64,000 nt of DNA from Prochlorococcus marinus XMU1404 (GCF_017696175.1 NZ_JAAORE010000001.1:496001-560000), one strand, 5' to 3'. Counted from the first letter of the stretch, positions 49,774 to 58,583 are shown. Program-made: numbers and translations. The notes: generated by a model from the letters alone, not told the origin.

Positions 49774-51138
49774 TTGGAATTTGAATTTGATTTAATTGTT
49801 GTTGGTGCAGGATCAGGGGGACTGGCGGCTGCTAAACGCGCTGCTAGTTATGGCGCAAAAGTTGCAATCATAGAAGTAAATAAAATAGGAGGAACTTGTG
49901 TAATAAGGGGATGTGTTCCAAAAAAATTGATGGTTTATGCAGCCAAAAGTAAAAAAAATATAGATTCTTCTGAAGGATATGGATTAAAAAGTGAAGGTAT
50001 TAATTTTGAATCAAAAGTTTTACTTAAGAATATTAGAGAGGAGGTTGCCAGATTAAGTAATTTACATAGAAATTCTTTAAACAAATTGAATATAACTATT
50101 TTTGAGGGCTTAGGAAGATTTGTAACTCAAAATGAATTAGAAATAATTTGCCCAAAAACAAGAAATATTATAGATAAAATAAGTTCAAAGAAAATTCTTA
50201 TTTCAGTTGGAGGTAAACCAAAGAAATTGAATATTCCTGGGATAGATTTAGCATGGACTAGTGATGATATTTTTGAATTAGAAAAGTTTCCCAAATCAAT
50301 TTTAATAGTTGGGGGAGGATATATCGCTTGTGAATTTGCTTCTATTTTTAGGAATTTAGGAACTGAAGTTACTCAATTAATTAGAGGTCAACGTTTACTT
50401 AATGGTTTTGATGAGGATCTATCTTCATGCTTAGAAGAATCACCTACTTTTACTGGAATAAATATAATCTCCAATAATCAATTAATATCTATCAAAAGAG
50501 TAAATGGAGATCTTCAATCTTCGTTGGACTCAGGTGACAAAATATTTACTAATAATATACTTATTGCTACTGGTAGAGAGCCAAATCTTTTACCTTTGAA
50601 TTTAGATTTTTTAAATCTAAAAATGGATGGCCAATTTTTAGATGTAGATGAACTTAATCAAACAAGCAACGCTAATATTTATGCCGTTGGAGACATCATA
50701 AACAGACCAAACTTAACTCCAGTAGCAATTGAACAAGGTAGAGTCTTTTCGGATAATTTTTTTAATGACCAAAAAAGAAAAGTAAATTATGAAAATATCC
50801 CTAAGGCCGTTTTCACTATTCCAGAAATCTCAACAGTTGGTTTAAGTGAGGAGAGAGCGAAACATGTTTACTCTGAGGAAAATATAAAAGTTTTCAAATG
50901 TAAATTTACACCTATGTCTAACACTTTTAAAGAGAATAAATCAAAATGCATGTTAAAAATTGTAGTTAATAAACTAACTGATAAGGTACTAGGATGCCAT
51001 ATGTTTGGAGAAACATCATCTGAGATCATTCAAATGGTATCAATTGCATTAAACGCTGGCATCACAAAAAAAGATTTTGATATTACTATGGCTTTGCACC
51101 CAACCATTTCAGAAGAATTTGTGACAATGTATAGATAA
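49774..51138 (+). CDS. gor: Glutathione reductase
   Basis: Reduces oxidised glutathione with NADPH. The 454-residue flavoprotein (TTG start) has the FAD motif VVGAGSGGLAAA at residues 9-20, the redox cysteines Cys42 and Cys47 in GGTCVIRGCVPKKLM, the NADPH-binding GGGYIACEFASIF near 180, and GDIINRPNLTPVA near 308. The C-terminal HPTISEEFV holds the catalytic His-Glu dyad. It is divergent from the GST-like gene. The conserved layout makes the call firm. Confidence 0.95.
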   Translation: MEFEFDLIVVGAGSGGLAAAKRAASYGAKVAIIEVNKIGGTCVIRGCVPKKLMVYAAKSKKNIDSSEGYGLKSEGINFESKVLLKNIREEVARLSNLHRNSLNKLNITIFEGLGRFVTQNELEIICPKTRNIIDKISSKKILISVGGKPKKLNIPGIDLAWTSDDIFELEKFPKSILIVGGGYIACEFASIFRNLGTEVTQLIRGQRLLNGFDEDLSSCLEESPTFTGINIISNNQLISIKRVNGDLQSSLDSGDKIFTNNILIATGREPNLLPLNLDFLNLKMDGQFLDVDELNQTSNANIYAVGDIINRPNLTPVAIEQGRVFSDNFFNDQKRKVNYENIPKAVFTIPEISTVGLSEERAKHVYSEENIKVFKCKFTPMSNTFKENKSKCMLKIVVNKLTDKVLGCHMFGETSSEIIQMVSIALNAGITKKDFDITMALHPTISEEFVTMYR

Positions 51139-51140
51139 AA

Positions 51141-52226
51141 TTATGATTTAGAAAATTTAAATTTTTCTTGAGATAATAGAATTATAATAAGTGATGTAAA
51201 GTAAAAAATTAAACCTATCCTTAATTCATAAAGATAATTAAATCTATTCAAAAATAGTATCTTATCTAAAATATAAAAAATATAAAGATTAAGTAAAATA
51301 AATCCTTCAATTCTGGTGATTTTCCCTTTGCTCCAAAAAATTGGTAAGCACGCAAAAGTAGTTAAAACCATAAAAGGTAAGTCAACTTTTATTAAGCTTT
51401 GTTCAATTTCTAAACCTTTAAATCCTGAAAAAATACTACAACTTCCAAGTATTAGAAGTTGATTGAGCAAATTGCTTCCTATTACATTCCCAATAGCAAG
51501 ATCAGTTTTTCCTTTAAATGCCGCAATTATTGAAGTTACTAATTCTGGCAATGATGTTCCAGTAGCGACAATAGTTAACCCAATAACAACTTCATTTACA
51601 CCTAAAAGAGTAGCGAGAGTTTGAGAACCGTTTACTAAAATATTTGAACCAAAGCTTAAAAGAAATATTCCTAATATAAACTTCACTAAAATATTCACCC
51701 TCCCTTTATAGTTATCTTTGAATTCTTCTATCTCTGGTTCAGCATCTTTTGTATCCTCTTCTTTCTCATTGATAGTATTAATTTCCCATATTGTATTTAA
51801 GACTAAACATAATATTAGAAAGATCCCTGCTTGGAATGTTAATAAGCCTGTTGATGACATTGCCCAAACCGCACAAGAAATAGCCATTAATAGAGGGACA
51901 TCTCTTCTGACTATTCTACTTTTTACCTTAAGTGGTGTTATTAGTGAGCTGATACCTAAGACTACAAGAACATTGAAAATATTGCTTCCTATTACATTGC
52001 TAGCTGCAATCGAATCACTGCCTTTTAAAATTGAACCTAAACTAACCAACAATTCAGGAGAGCTTGTGCCGAGTGAAACAACTGTTAAGCCAATAACTAT
52101 TTGAGGTATTCCTAAAATCAAAGATAAATATATAGCTCCTTGAATAAAGAACTCTCCTCCTATAAAAAGTAAAACTACTCCTAAAAATATTTCTATTATT
52201 GGGAATAAAAAATAACTCATATACAA
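51141..52226 (-). CDS. Na+/Ca2+-type cation exchanger (CaCA family)
   Basis: The 361-residue membrane protein has about ten hydrophobic helices and two alpha-repeats: VVSLGTSSPELLVSLGSILKG...NVIGSNIFN near residue 50 and VATGTSLPELVTSIIAA...GNVIGSNLLN near 220, the ion-binding GTSxPE and GNxIGSN signatures. A central loop of about 45 residues is acidic. The family exports Ca2+, or K+/Na+, in exchange for H+ or Na+, but specificity is not visible. It converges with gor, two bases apart. Confidence 0.91.
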   Translation of the reverse strand: MYMSYFLFPIIEIFLGVVLLFIGGEFFIQGAIYLSLILGIPQIVIGLTVVSLGTSSPELLVSLGSILKGSDSIAASNVIGSNIFNVLVVLGISSLITPLKVKSRIVRRDVPLLMAISCAVWAMSSTGLLTFQAGIFLILCLVLNTIWEINTINEKEEDTKDAEPEIEEFKDNYKGRVNILVKFILGIFLLSFGSNILVNGSQTLATLLGVNEVVIGLTIVATGTSLPELVTSIIAAFKGKTDLAIGNVIGSNLLNQLLILGSCSIFSGFKGLEIEQSLIKVDLPFMVLTTFACLPIFWSKGKITRIEGFILLNLYIFYILDKILFLNRFNYLYELRIGLIFYFTSLIIILLSQEKFKFSKS

Positions 52227-52323
52227 GTTTTTTTAGATAATTAGATTTTTCAACTATCCTCGAATATCTATAAATTATTGTCAATTTTAATTTGTTGTTA
52301 AAATTGACTAAATAGTAAAAATT

Positions 52324-53373
52324 TTGAAGACATTAACCATAATAAAACCTGATGATTGGCATTTACATTTAAGAGAGGGTCTTGTATTAAAAAATATCAT
52401 TCATTTTACCTCAGAATTTTTTGGAAGAGCTATCGTAATGCCAAATACTAAAAATCCCATAACATCTATCCGAAGCGCTATTTCTTACAAAAAATTTATA
52501 GTTGAAGCTTTACCAGAAAATTCTAAGTTTGAACCATTAATGACAATGTATCTTACAGATGAGACTGATAAAGGAGAATTAATCAATGGTTTCAAAAATA
52601 ATGTCTTTTTCGCAGCAAAATTATATCCCGCTAATGCTACAACTAATTCCAGTCATGGAGTTAAGAAAATAGAAAATCTATATAAGATCTTTGAATCAAT
52701 GCAAGATTCTGGGATTCCTCTTCTAATTCATGGGGAAGTGAATGATTCTAAAGTAGATGTATTTGATAGAGAAGAGGTTTTTATAGATAGAGAACTTTCA
52801 CAAATAACTAAAAGATTTCCGAAATTAAAAATTGTTTTAGAACATATAACCACCTCTTATGCTGTGGATTTTGTTCAACAAAATAATATTGGAGCTACTA
52901 TTACTCCTCATCATTTGCACATAAATAGAAATGCAATGTTTTTTGGAGGCTTAAATAGTGATTTTTACTGCTTACCTGTTGCTAAAAGGGAAAATAATAG
53001 AATAGCTTTGAGGAAAGCTGCAACAAGTGGGAAAGAATGTTTTTTCTTGGGAACTGACTCTGCTCCACATCTTAGAAAATGGAAGGCTTTTTGTGGTTGT
53101 GCAGGTATTTTTAATTCGCCAGTTGCGATAGAAAGCTATTTAACTGTATTTGAAGAGGAAAATGCTTTAGATAATTTTGAGAAGTTTGCAAGTTTAAATG
53201 GAGCTAATTTTTATAATGTGCCCCCAAACAAAGAAAGATTAAAATTAGTCTCTAAACCTTATAAAATAAAAGAATATATTGATGTTTTGGAAGGAAAAAA
53301 TATTGTCGGACAAATAAAACCATTTCATGCAGGGGAAACTTTACAATGGCAAGTAGAAGGGATAGTAAATTAA
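52324..53373 (+). CDS. pyrC: Dihydroorotase
   Basis: Zinc amidohydrolase of pyrimidine synthesis, closing carbamoyl-aspartate to dihydroorotate. The 349-residue protein (TTG start) has the metal motif WHLHLREG (His13, His15), AKLYPANATTNSSHGV (with the carbamylated Lys near 100), LIHGEV near 137, LEHITT near 175 and the final FFLGTDSAPH (Asp). It is the E. coli-type (class II) enzyme, about 345 residues. A hairpin follows 42 bp after it, before the tRNA. Confidence 0.95.
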   Translation: MKTLTIIKPDDWHLHLREGLVLKNIIHFTSEFFGRAIVMPNTKNPITSIRSAISYKKFIVEALPENSKFEPLMTMYLTDETDKGELINGFKNNVFFAAKLYPANATTNSSHGVKKIENLYKIFESMQDSGIPLLIHGEVNDSKVDVFDREEVFIDRELSQITKRFPKLKIVLEHITTSYAVDFVQQNNIGATITPHHLHINRNAMFFGGLNSDFYCLPVAKRENNRIALRKAATSGKECFFLGTDSAPHLRKWKAFCGCAGIFNSPVAIESYLTVFEEENALDNFEKFASLNGANFYNVPPNKERLKLVSKPYKIKEYIDVLEGKNIVGQIKPFHAGETLQWQVEGIVN

Positions 53374-53415
53374 ATAATTAAAGTTATTCTTATCATTCAT
53401 TAGAAGTGTAAATTT

Positions 53416-53439
53416 CCCAATTTTTCTTGGTTAATTGGG
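53416..53439 (+). terminator. Hairpin downstream of pyrC
   Basis: CCCAATT (53416-53422) pairs with AATTGGG (53433-53439) around a 10-nt loop, 42 bp after the pyrC stop and before the tRNA gene. Only a short, broken T-run follows (TTACTTTC), so termination is plausible but weak. Confidence 0.4.
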
Positions 53440-53477
53440 TTACTTTCGGCTACGATGGAAAAGCGCAAATTCCTTTT

Positions 53478-53563
53478 GGGAGTGTGGCGGAATTGGTAGA
53501 CGCGCCGGACTTAAAATCCGTCGAGCGATTTAGCTCGTGGGGGTTCAAGTCCCCCCACTCCCA
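53478..53563 (+). tRNA. trnL-UAA: tRNA-Leu (anticodon UAA), no intron
   Basis: GGGAGTG (53478-53484) pairs with CACTCCC (53556-53562), and discriminator A is at 53563; CCA is not encoded. The D-loop begins GGCGGAATTGGTAGACGC, the anticodon loop is CTTAAAA with TAA read as UAA, there is a long class II variable arm (GTCGAGCGATTTAGCTCGT, typical of Leu), and the T-loop is GTTCAAG. The gene is continuous, with no group I intron in the anticodon loop, unlike most cyanobacteria. A possible -10 is TACGAT at 53451-53456. Confidence 0.97.
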
Positions 53564-53641
53564 TTATTTAATTATTTATTTTTAGTTCTGACGATAACTT
53601 CCTATAGTTGTTATGTTTTAACTAAGCAACCATAAATCAAA

Positions 53642-53875
53642 ATGGAAAGTATTTTTAATAATTCATTTGCAACTTTAATTGCTTATATTGGAGTTATTTC
53701 CATCTATTTGTTGGTCATTCCATTATTTCTGTTTTACTGGATGAATAATAGATGGAATGTAATGGGCAAATTTGAAAGATTAGGAATTTATGGACTTGTA
53801 TTTCTTTTCTTCCCAGGTTTAATTTTATTCTCTCCATTTTTAAATCTTAGATTAAGAGGAAGTGATAAAGGGTAA
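53642..53875 (+). CDS. ndhL: NDH-1 subunit L
   Basis: Membrane subunit of the photosynthetic NADH dehydrogenase-like complex (cyclic electron flow, CO2 uptake). The 77-residue protein has two transmembrane segments (about residues 11-32 and 46-66), with [19 protein letters not shown] and [20 protein letters not shown], the standard NdhL pattern. It sits 78 bp after the tRNA gene and four bases before the DUF3007 gene; the ndhL-DUF3007-trpA set is a familiar cyanobacterial order. Confidence 0.94.
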   Translation: MESIFNNSFATLIAYIGVISIYLLVIPLFLFYWMNNRWNVMGKFERLGIYGLVFLFFPGLILFSPFLNLRLRGSDKG

Positions 53876-53879
53876 ATAA

Positions 53880-54200
53880 TTGACTAAAGGTAAAGTTATA
53901 CAAATAGGTATATTTGTCTCATTAATAGGCTTAATTAGTTATGAATTTGCTCCGCAAATTGGAATCAATAATTTTACAGCCACTACTATCTCAAGTTGTA
54001 TCTTAATTTTGATTGTTATTACCTGGGTAACATCTTATATTTATAGAGTTGTAAATGGAAAAATGACGTTTATGGAACAAAGGAAGCGTTATAGAAAAGA
54101 GTATGAAAAAGTTGTTAATGATAAACTAGAAACTAAGTTCAACTCATTGTCAAAGAAAGAGCAGGAAAAACTAATGGAAGATTTAGAAAAAAATCCATAA
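53880..54200 (+). CDS. DUF3007-family membrane protein
   Basis: The 106-residue protein (TTG start) has two hydrophobic segments (about 7-23 and 34-52) and a long charged C-terminal helix (RKRYRKEYEKVVNDKLETKF). It fits the cyanobacterial/plastid DUF3007 family, for which no biochemical role is known to me. Position after ndhL, with a four-base gap, suggests the thylakoid NDH-1 complex or its assembly as a possible setting, but that is inference only. trpA follows 28 bp later. Confidence 0.82.
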   Translation: MTKGKVIQIGIFVSLIGLISYEFAPQIGINNFTATTISSCILILIVITWVTSYIYRVVNGKMTFMEQRKRYRKEYEKVVNDKLETKFNSLSKKEQEKLMEDLEKNP

Positions 54201-54228
54201 ATTTTTCATAGAAAAGAATCTAAAATTC

Positions 54229-55086
54229 ATGAAAGATAACAAAATGCAAATTACTGAAAATGAATCTTTTTCAAAGGTAGATAAGAAGTTTTATGAGTTA
54301 AAAAATAATAAAAAATTAGCTTTGATGCCTTTCATAATGGCTGGGGATCCCAATATTGAAGCAACCTCTGAGATCTTATTAAAGTTACAAGAAAATGGAG
54401 CTGACCTTATAGAATTAGGCATCCCATATAGTGATCCACTTGCAGACGGACCTGTTATTCAAGTGGCTGCCTCTCGCGCCTTAAAGTCAGGTACTACCCC
54501 AAAAAAGGTAATTACACTTTTAGAGTCTTTAAAAGGTAAGTTAAATATTCCTATCATACTTTTTTCTTACTTAAATCCTTTACTATGTTTTGGCTTTGAA
54601 CAGTTTTGTGAGATGTCATCTAATGCTGGAGTTTCTGGACTAATAATTCCTGATCTCCCTTTAGAGGAAGCTTATAAATTTTCTAAAATAGTTAGTAATC
54701 ATCTTATGGACTTGATTTTGTTAGTCGCTCCAACTACTCCTTTTGAGAGAATGAAACAAATATCCAATCATACAAAAGGGTTTACTTATTTAGTGAGTGT
54801 TACAGGTGTCACTGGTGAGAGAAACAAGATGGAAAATAGAGTAGAAAATCTTATTGCTAAATTGAAAGAGGTAAATACTAATCCAATTGCTGTTGGTTTT
54901 GGTATATCCACCCCTGAACATGTTAATAAAGTTCGTGAATGGGGAGCAGATGGAGTAATTATTGGTAGCGCATTTGTAAAACGAATTTCTAGTTCAAGTG
55001 AAAAAGATGTCGTTGATCATGTTGGTGAATTTTGTAAAGATATGCGTTTAGCTGCTGATCAAAAAAAATATAAGAAACTATATTGA
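54229..55086 (+). CDS. trpA: Tryptophan synthase, alpha subunit
   Basis: Cleaves indole-3-glycerol phosphate to indole, which is passed to TrpB. The 285-residue TIM-barrel protein has the catalytic Glu in ADLIELGIPYSDPLADGPVIQ near residue 62, Asp in SGLIIPDLPLEEA near 139 and the phosphate loop VGFGIS near 224. The N-terminus has about 15 extra residues versus E. coli TrpA. trpB is not next to it. It converges with the cyAbrB regulator. Confidence 0.96.
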   Translation: MKDNKMQITENESFSKVDKKFYELKNNKKLALMPFIMAGDPNIEATSEILLKLQENGADLIELGIPYSDPLADGPVIQVAASRALKSGTTPKKVITLLESLKGKLNIPIILFSYLNPLLCFGFEQFCEMSSNAGVSGLIIPDLPLEEAYKFSKIVSNHLMDLILLVAPTTPFERMKQISNHTKGFTYLVSVTGVTGERNKMENRVENLIAKLKEVNTNPIAVGFGISTPEHVNKVREWGADGVIIGSAFVKRISSSSEKDVVDHVGEFCKDMRLAADQKKYKKLY

Positions 55087-55150
55087 TAAAAAAAACTTAT
55101 TAGAAATTTATAAAATTAATTATTCAGTTTATATTTGTTTATCTTTAAGA

Positions 55151-55501
55151 TTATTCAGTTGGTAACAATCTTATTTGTTTTCTTCCAAGTTTAATTTCGA
55201 ACTCATCACCTGCTTTTAAATCTAAAAGTGCTGTATATGCTTTCCCAATCAAAAGATTTCCGTTCCCTTGAACTGTAGCTATATAACTTAGCTTTCTTCC
55301 TCCTTTGCCAATGCCTGCCACTCCAGAGTCGCCAAGATTAACTCCTTTTGCTTCAAGTAGTGCTTCATAAAATGCGGTGAAATTTAGGCGTTCACCTCCA
55401 TTTTTCTTGGTGGAAACATATCCACAAGCTCGAACAAGGTCAGATTTGCTAACATCACCAAGCTCTTTAACTTTTGCAAGAAGATCACTACCAGTGAGCA
55501 T
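55151..55501 (-). CDS. cyAbrB-type transcriptional regulator
   Basis: The 116-residue protein belongs to the cyanobacterial AbrB-like family, where the DNA-binding AbrB fold lies at the C-terminus (KLSYIATVQGNGNLLIGKAYTALLDLKAGDEFEIKLGRKQ split over strands), opposite to Bacillus AbrB. The N-terminal half (LTGSDLLAKVKEL, DLVRACGY) is the family-specific region. In Synechocystis, cyAbrB proteins control nitrogen uptake, carbon and hydrogenase genes. It is divergent from the YCII gene with a gap of about 98 bp. The regulated set here is unknown. Confidence 0.9.
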   Translation of the reverse strand: MLTGSDLLAKVKELGDVSKSDLVRACGYVSTKKNGGERLNFTAFYEALLEAKGVNLGDSGVAGIGKGGRKLSYIATVQGNGNLLIGKAYTALLDLKAGDEFEIKLGRKQIRLLPTE

Positions 55502-55599
55502 AATTAATTAAAAGAAAGTTCTTCTTAAATAAGATAGCAATTTGTGTGTAATATATGCAATTATTAAGTGTATATTTATTCTATTATTTATCTTTAAAA

Positions 55600-55869
55600 A
55601 TGGAAAAGTTTGTAGTTTTTGGAGAATACTGTGAAGATGTAATTATAAAAAGGACCCCATTTCGTGAACAACATCTTAATAGACTTAAAACTTTAAAAGA
55701 TCGTGATATTTTAGTTACTTTAGGACCAACAAAATGTACAAAATATTTGTTTGGAATTTTTAATGCTAATGATGAAAATCAATTAAGAGATTTGATTGAG
55801 GAAGATATATATTGGGAAAAAGGTATATGGATTAATTATGATATTTATCCTTGGGTGCAGGCTTTTTAA
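55600..55869 (+). CDS. YCII-related protein
   Basis: The 89-residue protein (from the ATG at 55600) has the YCII layout: KFVVFGEYCEDVIIKRTPFREQH split across strand and helix, LVTLGPTKC in the middle and EDIYWEKGIWINYDIYPW near the end. The family His is at FREQH, and the second strand carries the usual Gly-Pro. YCII proteins are small dimers of unclear, possibly enzymatic, function. The frame is open up to 55555, but the extra residues are hydrophobic and not family-like. It is the only gene before a 231-bp, very AT-rich gap (55870-56100) in which I see nothing. Confidence 0.82.
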   Translation: MEKFVVFGEYCEDVIIKRTPFREQHLNRLKTLKDRDILVTLGPTKCTKYLFGIFNANDENQLRDLIEEDIYWEKGIWINYDIYPWVQAF

Positions 55870-56100
55870 ATAGAATTTATGATATTTTTTAGTATTTTAT
55901 GTTAGTTATTAAAGTAAAATTTATTTAAAAGAAAATTAGGAAAATATTTTTTATTAATTATTTAATTTTGTATTATGCATAGGATATAAAGCAGTATTTA
56001 TTTATTAAAAGGTTAGTTTTAAGAGTGATATATTTCTTTAAAAAATTCTCGTTAAGTTTGAAGATTGTTTCTTAATAAAATAGAGAGTTTTGATAAATAT

Positions 56101-56421
56101 TTATTTACTAGTGTCTTGATTTATCTGATTTACTAAAGAGTCTATATCTAATTGATTATAGGGAAGTGTCTGTTGTGTTTCTCGATAATCATTTTTGATA
56201 TTGTTTAGCCAATTTTGTTCAATTTTTATGAGATTTTTTGCAATATTGAACATGCCGCCTTTTTTATACAATTCTTTAATTTTCAGAATAATCTCAGAGG
56301 TTCTGCTCGATTTGATATTTAATTCATTCGCTAAGTCTTTTTGGTTAAATCCATGAGATTTCAACCAATCTTTAATAAAGGAGATAAGCTCTTTTTCTTC
56401 CTGTTGAGTTAATCTACTCAT
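56101..56421 (-). CDS. Small helix-turn-helix protein (XRE-like)
   Basis: The 106-residue protein has an N-terminal helix (QQEEKELISFIKDWLKSHG), then an HTH-like segment FNQKDLANELNIKSSRTSEIIL (XRE/Cro type), and a Lys- and Asn-rich C-terminal half that ends QTLPYNQLDIDSLVNQIN. It is probably a DNA-binding protein. Its start is one base after the end of the YkvA gene on the same strand, so YkvA and the HTH protein likely share a transcript, downstream of the sigma factor. Regulation of its neighbours is possible but unproved. Confidence 0.7.
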   Translation of the reverse strand: MSRLTQQEEKELISFIKDWLKSHGFNQKDLANELNIKSSRTSEIILKIKELYKKGGMFNIAKNLIKIEQNWLNNIKNDYRETQQTLPYNQLDIDSLVNQINQDTSK

Positions 56422-56790
56422 TTAATAAAAAGGAAATAACTTATTAAGCTTATTCTCTGCTCTTGCTCTTATTGAAGGAGTCATATATTTGCTCCATATA
56501 CTAAGTACTGCTGTGAGAGCTACAAAATCATCACTAAAACCAACTAATGGCATAAAGTCAGGGAAAAGGTCAAATGGCATAATTAAATAGGCAAGCGCAG
56601 CCATTAATGAAACTCGCACTTGTGCTGGAGTGTAAGGATCTATAGCCATCTCCAAAACTTCTAATGCAGGCTTGGCAATTGTTCTTCCTGCTTTAATAAG
56701 AATCTTGATAATAATATTCTCATCAAATGTTGAACTTTCTATAACTTCAGCATCATAAATTTTTTCTTGGGTTTTGTAATTATCTTTCAT
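56422..56790 (-). CDS. YkvA-family membrane protein (DUF1232)
   Basis: The 122-residue protein has the DUF1232 core ALAYLIMPFDLFPDFMPLVGFSDDFVAL (the family's D-x-x-P-D and D-D motif, here split over about residues 68-95), preceded by AGRTIAKPALEVLEM. It is expected to be a small membrane protein with one or two helices. Function is not established; some members are near stress or sigma-factor genes, as here. It lies 37 bp after the sigma factor stop and directly before the HTH protein. Confidence 0.87.
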   Translation of the reverse strand: MKDNYKTQEKIYDAEVIESSTFDENIIIKILIKAGRTIAKPALEVLEMAIDPYTPAQVRVSLMAALAYLIMPFDLFPDFMPLVGFSDDFVALTAVLSIWSKYMTPSIRARAENKLNKLFPFY

Positions 56791-56827
56791 CTTTATAAAT
56801 GAAATTTAAATATTTTTTATAGGATTT

Positions 56828-57751
56828 TTAGCTAATACTATCAACCAACCCATTCTGTATTCCTGCTTTTCTAAGTTTTCTTAAGGCACGTTGAACGACT
56901 TGTCGGCAATATTCCCTGCTACAACTCATATGTCTTGCCACTTCAGCTAGAGTCCTCCACTCATTTGAACCGTCTAAACCAAATCTTAGGCTTACTATCT
57001 TTCTCTCTTTCTCAGTTAAATTTGCTTTATCTAATAATTTCCAAGCAGAGGCTGTCCTCTCGGCTAATTCGGCTAATTCCATTGGAGGGGTTTGATCACT
57101 TGGAAGAATATCTACTAGTTCAGAAGGATCGGACTTTGATTTAACAGTACCTTGGAGACTAACGGTGATGCTTCTCAATTCACAAGAAAGTAGCTCATCA
57201 ATCTCTTCCTTGGTTATTTTCATTTCCTCAGCTAGCTCACCACTACTGGGTGGAATACCCTTAAGTTGCATAAGCTTTGATTTTGCTGATCTTAATTTCG
57301 TGAGCTTCTCATTGATATTAACTGGTATCCTTATAGTCCTACTTTGAGTTGATAATGCTCTATTTAATCCTTGTCTAATCCACCAATAAGCATAGGTGGA
57401 AAATCTGTGTCCCCTAGAGGGATCATATTTTTCGACCGCCCTTGTCAGGCCTAATGTCCCCTCCTGAATTAAGTCTAGCAATTCTAGCCCTTTTCCTTGA
57501 TATCTCTTGGCAAGATTCACAACTAATCTTAGGTTGGCAGTTATCATCTCATTTTTGGCTTTTTCACCAATTTTGATCTTTTTCCGTTCAGCTTCCGAAT
57601 ATTCACAAGCAGGCCCTTTACCACCTGCTTCTTGGCATCTATTAACAAGCACAACCATTTCTTGGACTTTTCTGCCCATAGTGAGTTCTCTTTCGGGAGT
57701 CAAAAGTTGATGACGACCTATTTCACCAAGAAAATCGCTTAATGAACTCAC
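56828..57751 (-). CDS. Group 2 sigma factor (RpoD-like)
   Basis: The 307-residue sigma-70 protein lacks the long N-terminal region 1.1 of the principal sigma factor but has region 1.2-2 (SDFLGEIGRHQLLTPERELTMG; LRLVVNLAKRYQGKGLELLDLIQEG), the -10 recognition helix YAYWWIRQGLNRAL in region 2.4, region 3 and region 4 with the HTH CSREYCRQVVQRALRKLR near residue 279. It is therefore a nonessential, growth- or light-condition sigma typical of cyanobacteria. It starts a unit with YkvA and the HTH gene. An 11-bp tandem repeat lies upstream of its start. Confidence 0.95.
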   Translation of the reverse strand: MSSLSDFLGEIGRHQLLTPERELTMGRKVQEMVVLVNRCQEAGGKGPACEYSEAERKKIKIGEKAKNEMITANLRLVVNLAKRYQGKGLELLDLIQEGTLGLTRAVEKYDPSRGHRFSTYAYWWIRQGLNRALSTQSRTIRIPVNINEKLTKLRSAKSKLMQLKGIPPSSGELAEEMKITKEEIDELLSCELRSITVSLQGTVKSKSDPSELVDILPSDQTPPMELAELAERTASAWKLLDKANLTEKERKIVSLRFGLDGSNEWRTLAEVARHMSCSREYCRQVVQRALRKLRKAGIQNGLVDSIS

Positions 57752-57810
57752 GATTTACCTCATTGTTGATATATTTAACTTATAGTCAATTCAGTAATAA
57801 GCCATACATG

Positions 57811-57854
57811 TAATAATTAATTAATAATTAATTAATAATTAATTAATAATTATT
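57811..57854. repeat. 11-bp tandem repeat upstream of the sigma factor gene
   Basis: TAATAATTAAT occurs exactly three times head-to-tail (57811-57821, 57822-57832, 57833-57843) followed by an imperfect fourth copy (57844-57854). It lies 60-103 bp before the sigma factor start, in a 172-bp gap shared with the hisIE 3' end. The 11-bp period is near the helical repeat, so the track is on one face of the DNA. Its length could vary between strains by slippage. Confidence 0.85.
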
Positions 57855-57923
57855 AATTAGTTAATTAACATTTTTTTTGTTCAAATTTTTTAAAAAAAAT
57901 AATCAATTCTAAATTTTAATTAT

Positions 57924-58583
57924 TTAATTTTTTCTTCTTGATTCTAGAACAGCAAGTACATCTCTCCAATCAACTCCTTTATGCATAAGGGCTACTTGGA
58001 GATGATAAATTAAATCAGCAGCTTCATTTGAGATTGAATCTTTATCATTATCTTTGCAAGCCATTATAAATTCAGCGGATTCTTCTCCTATTTTTTTTAA
58101 AATAGTGTTACTACCTTTTGTAAATAAATGATTTGTGTAACTTTTTTCTGAAGGATTTATTGATCTATCTTTGATGGTATTGAATAATTCAGAACTAATA
58201 TTTGAGAAGGGAATTGTTTTTTTCTCTTTTTTATTATTTTGATTAATTTGAATTTCGTTGAAAAAACAACTTTTTTCACCAGTGTGACATGCGCCTGAAC
58301 CATTTTGTTCAATCAATATGATTAGTGCATCATTATCGCAGTCAAATCTTATCTTCTTAAGTATTTGGGTACTTCCACTTGTAGCTCCTTTTCTCCAAAT
58401 TTCGGATCTTGATCTGCTCCAGTAATGAACGTTTTTGGTCTCAAGAGTCATTTTCAATGATTCTTCGTTCATCCAAGCAAGCATAAGAATTGATCCGTCA
58501 AGCCAATCTTGTGCTATTGCAGGGATTAATCCATAATTATCAAAGCGTAGATCTTCTATCGAAAAATTCGTTGAATAAGTCAT
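57924..58583 (-). CDS. hisIE: Phosphoribosyl-AMP cyclohydrolase / phosphoribosyl-ATP pyrophosphatase
   Basis: Bifunctional enzyme for steps 2 and 3 of histidine synthesis. The first domain (about 1-110, HisI) has WLDGSILMLAWMNEESL, the metal-binding cysteines in DCDNDALI and GSGACHTGEKSCFF, and the second domain (about 130-219, HisE) has KIGEESAEFIMACKDND and DLIYHLQVAL with the acidic Mg ligands. The length is as usual for the fused form. It is not near hisG. It is divergent from the PTPS/QueD gene. Confidence 0.95.
   Translation of the reverse strand: MTYSTNFSIEDLRFDNYGLIPAIAQDWLDGSILMLAWMNEESLKMTLETKNVHYWSRSRSEIWRKGATSGSTQILKKIRFDCDNDALIILIEQNGSGACHTGEKSCFFNEIQINQNNKKEKKTIPFSNISSELFNTIKDRSINPSEKSYTNHLFTKGSNTILKKIGEESAEFIMACKDNDKDSISNEAADLIYHLQVALMHKGVDWRDVLAVLESRRKN

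Noticed and set aside
55870-56100. A hidden gene or RNA in the AT-rich gap
   Set aside because: No plausible start, RBS, structure or composition shift seen in 231 bp; very few G/C bases.
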